NCBI RefSeq assembly: GCF_032583975.1 | Contig: NZ_JAWHTF010000001.1 | Length of the DNA stretch: 64,000 bases | Strand: one strand, 5' to 3' | Origin: Gilvirhabdus luticola | Lineage (GTDB): Bacteria > Bacteroidota > Bacteroidia > Flavobacteriales > Flavobacteriaceae | Shown: positions 62,269 through 64,000 of the stretch, one piece after another | Layout of the letters: every line of letters starts with the position of its first letter | Position numbering within the stretch: the stretch's first letter is position 1 | Made by a program: the position numbers and the translations under genes | The notes under the pieces: model-generated | Databases searched by the model: none | Told to the model about the DNA's origin: nothing | Seen by the model: only the letters and a program-made list of their open reading frames with translations

Positions 62269-63116
62269 AACCTAAAATTTGATTTTCTAAACATAGAAGG
62301 CGATTCCTTTTTAATTGATTTAAATAGTCTATTAAAATTAGAAATGTTATTAAATCCAGACTGATATGCTATTTCTGCAACAGAGAAATCGTTCACAGAC
62401 AACAAAAGGTTACTGGCATGTTCAACTCTTAATTCATTCAAAAATTTAAAATATGTTTTATTTGTACGTCTTTTAAAATATTTACAAAACGCATTCTTTG
62501 TCATATTAGCAATGTTCGATATTTTGCTCAAAGTAATATCTTCTGTAAAATGACTCATTGTATATTCAAAAACATTTTGCATTCGTTTTCCCTCTACTTC
62601 AGTGTATTTTTTTTCATTTATAAAAGAAGAAAGACTAATGTAATTACAGTAAGACAATAATTTAATGAGTTGCAGCAAAATTAAAAAGCGTTCAAATTTT
62701 GAAGCTGTTTTTAAGCTCAAAAATAATTCAGAAATACTGTTTTTAGATGATGTTGCTGCAAAACCTAGTTTTGCTCTATTAAAAAATTTAGATAGAGTAT
62801 TTAATTCCTCTAGTTCAAAAAAATGATTTCCAAAAGATGTTTTAGTAAAGAAAAGACTAATCATTTTTGAGGATAATGAAGCCCTTTCATCGCTTTTAAA
62901 AACGTGAGGTAAATTGCTACCAATTACAATAATATCATTGGATTTAAAATAATTAATGGTATCACCAACAATTAAAGTTCCTTGACCTTCAAGAATGTAA
63001 CTAATCTGAATCTCTTCGTGTTGATGTAGCTTGTCATAGAAAATAGAATCCATATCTTCCTGATAAACCAAAGCATCTTGTTCTGGTTTTGGTATTTTAA
63101 ATGGAAGTACTTTCAT
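62265..63116 (-). CDS. AraC-family transcriptional regulator
   Basis: The 283-residue protein has a cupin-like N-terminal sensing part (about 20-100, with QHEEIQISYILEGQGTLIVGDT) and a C-terminal AraC double HTH (TLSKISNIANMTKNAFCKYFKRRTNKTYFKFLNELRVEHA, then VAEIAYQSGFNNISNFNRLFKS). It is divergent from a DapA-family lyase gene, whose expression it probably controls. An inverted repeat lies in the shared promoter region. Confidence 0.9.
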   Translation of the reverse strand: MKVLPFKIPKPEQDALVYQEDMDSIFYDKLHQHEEIQISYILEGQGTLIVGDTINYFKSNDIIVIGSNLPHVFKSDERASLSSKMISLFFTKTSFGNHFFELEELNTLSKFFNRAKLGFAATSSKNSISELFLSLKTASKFERFLILLQLIKLLSYCNYISLSSFINEKKYTEVEGKRMQNVFEYTMSHFTEDITLSKISNIANMTKNAFCKYFKRRTNKTYFKFLNELRVEHASNLLLSVNDFSVAEIAYQSGFNNISNFNRLFKSIKKESPSMFRKSNFRL

Positions 63117-63127
63117 GGTATTATAAT

Positions 63128-63183
63128 ATTCAATAATATATATATAATTACAAAAATAAGATAATATAGTATCAATATTGAAT
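63128..63183. promoter_or_regulatory. Inverted repeat between the AraC regulator and the lyase gene
   Basis: ATTCAATA (63128-63135) and its complement TATTGAAT (63176-63183) face each other 40 bases apart in the 129-base divergent region. AraC proteins usually bind asymmetric half-sites, so this is a candidate only. Confidence 0.35.
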
Positions 63184-63245
63184 AAATGACTATTATTATT
63201 TGCTTTATGAATTAATAATTTTGAATAACTAAAAAAACAAATATT

Positions 63246-64000
63246 ATGAGCTTTAAATGGGAAGGCGTAATGCCAGCTGTTACAACAAAATTTAATGATA
63301 AGGATGAGTTAGATCTAAAAATGTTTGAAACCAATATTAATGCACAATTAGAGGCTGGAGTGCATGGTATAGTTTTAGGCGGAACTTTGGGTGAAGCTAG
63401 TACATTATTAGAAGATGAAAAGCGAACTTTAACGCGTTCAACAATAGAAATTGTTAAAGGTCAAGTTCCAGTATTAATGAACATTGCAGAGCAATCTACA
63501 AAAGGGGCAATCAAAGCTGCACAACAAGCAGAAGATGATGGTGCAAAAGGTTTGATGATGTTACCACCAATGAGATATAAAGCTGGAGATAGAGAGACTA
63601 TTGAATATTTCAAGGCTGTTGCCAATAGTACATCTTTACCAATAATGATATATAATAATCCAGTAGATTATAAAATAGAAGTAACTCTCGATATGTTTGA
63701 AGAACTTTTAGAATGCAGTAATATCGAAGCAGTAAAAGAATCAACAAGAGATGTTTCAAATGTAACTCGCATTATAAACCGATTTGGCGATCGCTTGAAA
63801 ATAATGACAGGTGTAGATACTGTAGCATTAGAAAGCTTACTAATGGGAGCCGATGGATGGATTGCAGGACTTGTTTGTGCTTTTCCAGCAGAAACGGTAG
63901 CCATTTACGAACTTCAAAAAGCTGGAAAAATTAAAGAAGCTTTAGAAATCTACCGTTGGTTTTTACCATTGTTAGAGTTAGATATTAACCCTAAATTAGT
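63246..64000 (+). CDS. Dihydrodipicolinate-synthase-family lyase (3' end outside window)
   Basis: The frame from ATG 63246 stays open to the window end (251 codons seen; family members have ~300). Known DapA/NAL-family residues are present: GTLGE near residue 46-50, Y136 in IYNNPVDY, and the Schiff-base lysine K164 in AVKEST. Such proteins next to an AraC regulator occur in Bacteroidota hydroxyproline-degradation clusters, where they deaminate pyrroline-4-hydroxy-2-carboxylate; this is inference because the rest of the operon is outside the window. True DapA would more often read GTTGE at this site. Confidence 0.85.
   Translation, partial: MSFKWEGVMPAVTTKFNDKDELDLKMFETNINAQLEAGVHGIVLGGTLGEASTLLEDEKRTLTRSTIEIVKGQVPVLMNIAEQSTKGAIKAAQQAEDDGAKGLMMLPPMRYKAGDRETIEYFKAVANSTSLPIMIYNNPVDYKIEVTLDMFEELLECSNIEAVKESTRDVSNVTRIINRFGDRLKIMTGVDTVALESLLMGADGWIAGLVCAFPAETVAIYELQKAGKIKEALEIYRWFLPLLELDINPKL

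Noticed and set aside
1..64000. tRNA, rRNA, insertion sequences or a prophage
   Set aside because: I saw no cloverleaf-like sequence, transposase, integrase or phage structural gene in the window.

Overview
The window is AT-rich DNA from a member of the Bacteroidota, most likely a marine Flavobacteriaceae. The signs are SusC/SusD pairs, a T9SS type-B sorted protein with a PorP/SprF partner, TAnnTTTG promoter elements, lipoproteins with acidic residues after the Cys, no Shine-Dalgarno dependence, and a GH97/GH65/GH13 set. I see no rRNA, tRNA, insertion sequence, prophage or CRISPR array. The window cuts the first gene at its 5' end and the last gene at its 3' end.

Layout. (1) 1-2772: 3' end of a SprB-repeat surface protein secreted by the type IX system, plus its PorP/SprF partner. 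(2) 2939-34174: a large saccharide-utilisation locus. A GH32 lipoprotein and a PfkB fructokinase converge on a LacI repressor, which is divergent from susC-susD. After a strong terminator come three tandem ~1100-residue FG-GAP/ASPIC-UnbV lipoproteins, a vanadium-haloperoxidase-like (PAP2 fold) lipoprotein and a GyrI-like protein, closed by a 34-bp perfect palindrome. Then follow GH65, GH13, GH97, two MFS transporters and a GH37 trehalase. LacI-type operator sequences lie in front of both GH32 and the lacI-susC divergent region. The enzymes suggest small alpha-glucosides and fructosides (sucrose, trehalose, kojibiose-type and isomalto-type sugars) rather than a large polymer; this is inference. 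(3) 34443-36417: a HisKA/OmpR two-component pair with direct repeats upstream.

(4) 36579-47508: a molybdenum island. IorA/IorB-type molybdohydroxylase subunits with XdhC and MocA helpers run forward. They converge on a reverse-strand cofactor operon: moeA, a ModE-type regulator, a TauE/SafE permease, moaD, a moeB-rhodanese fusion, moaE, a moaC-moaB fusion, moaA and DUF4202. A near-perfect ModE-box-like inverted repeat sits just upstream of moeA. (5) 47956-51105: a 50-residue lipoprotein, a TPR sensor kinase with a LuxR-type regulator, and a candidate short RNA or small ORF with its own promoter and terminator. (6) 51106-59434: envelope and housekeeping genes: DUF456, a TonB-C-like lipoprotein, a Bax-inhibitor-1 family protein, outer-membrane proteins, GT2 plus UPF0104, ruvC, hemW, a cyclase-family hydrolase and MmcQ/YjbR. 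(7) 59594-61455: two tandem paralogues of an unrecognised exported protein, each internally duplicated. (8) 61546-64000: PhnA-like protein, an unlisted 47-residue membrane protein translationally coupled to an AraC regulator, and a divergent DapA-family lyase, possibly the start of a hydroxyproline-type catabolic cluster.

The most promising undescribed system is the SusCD / triple FG-GAP-UnbV / haloperoxidase-like / GyrI-like module (6734-23629). The ModE-box / ModE-like / TauE arrangement is the cleanest regulatory prediction.
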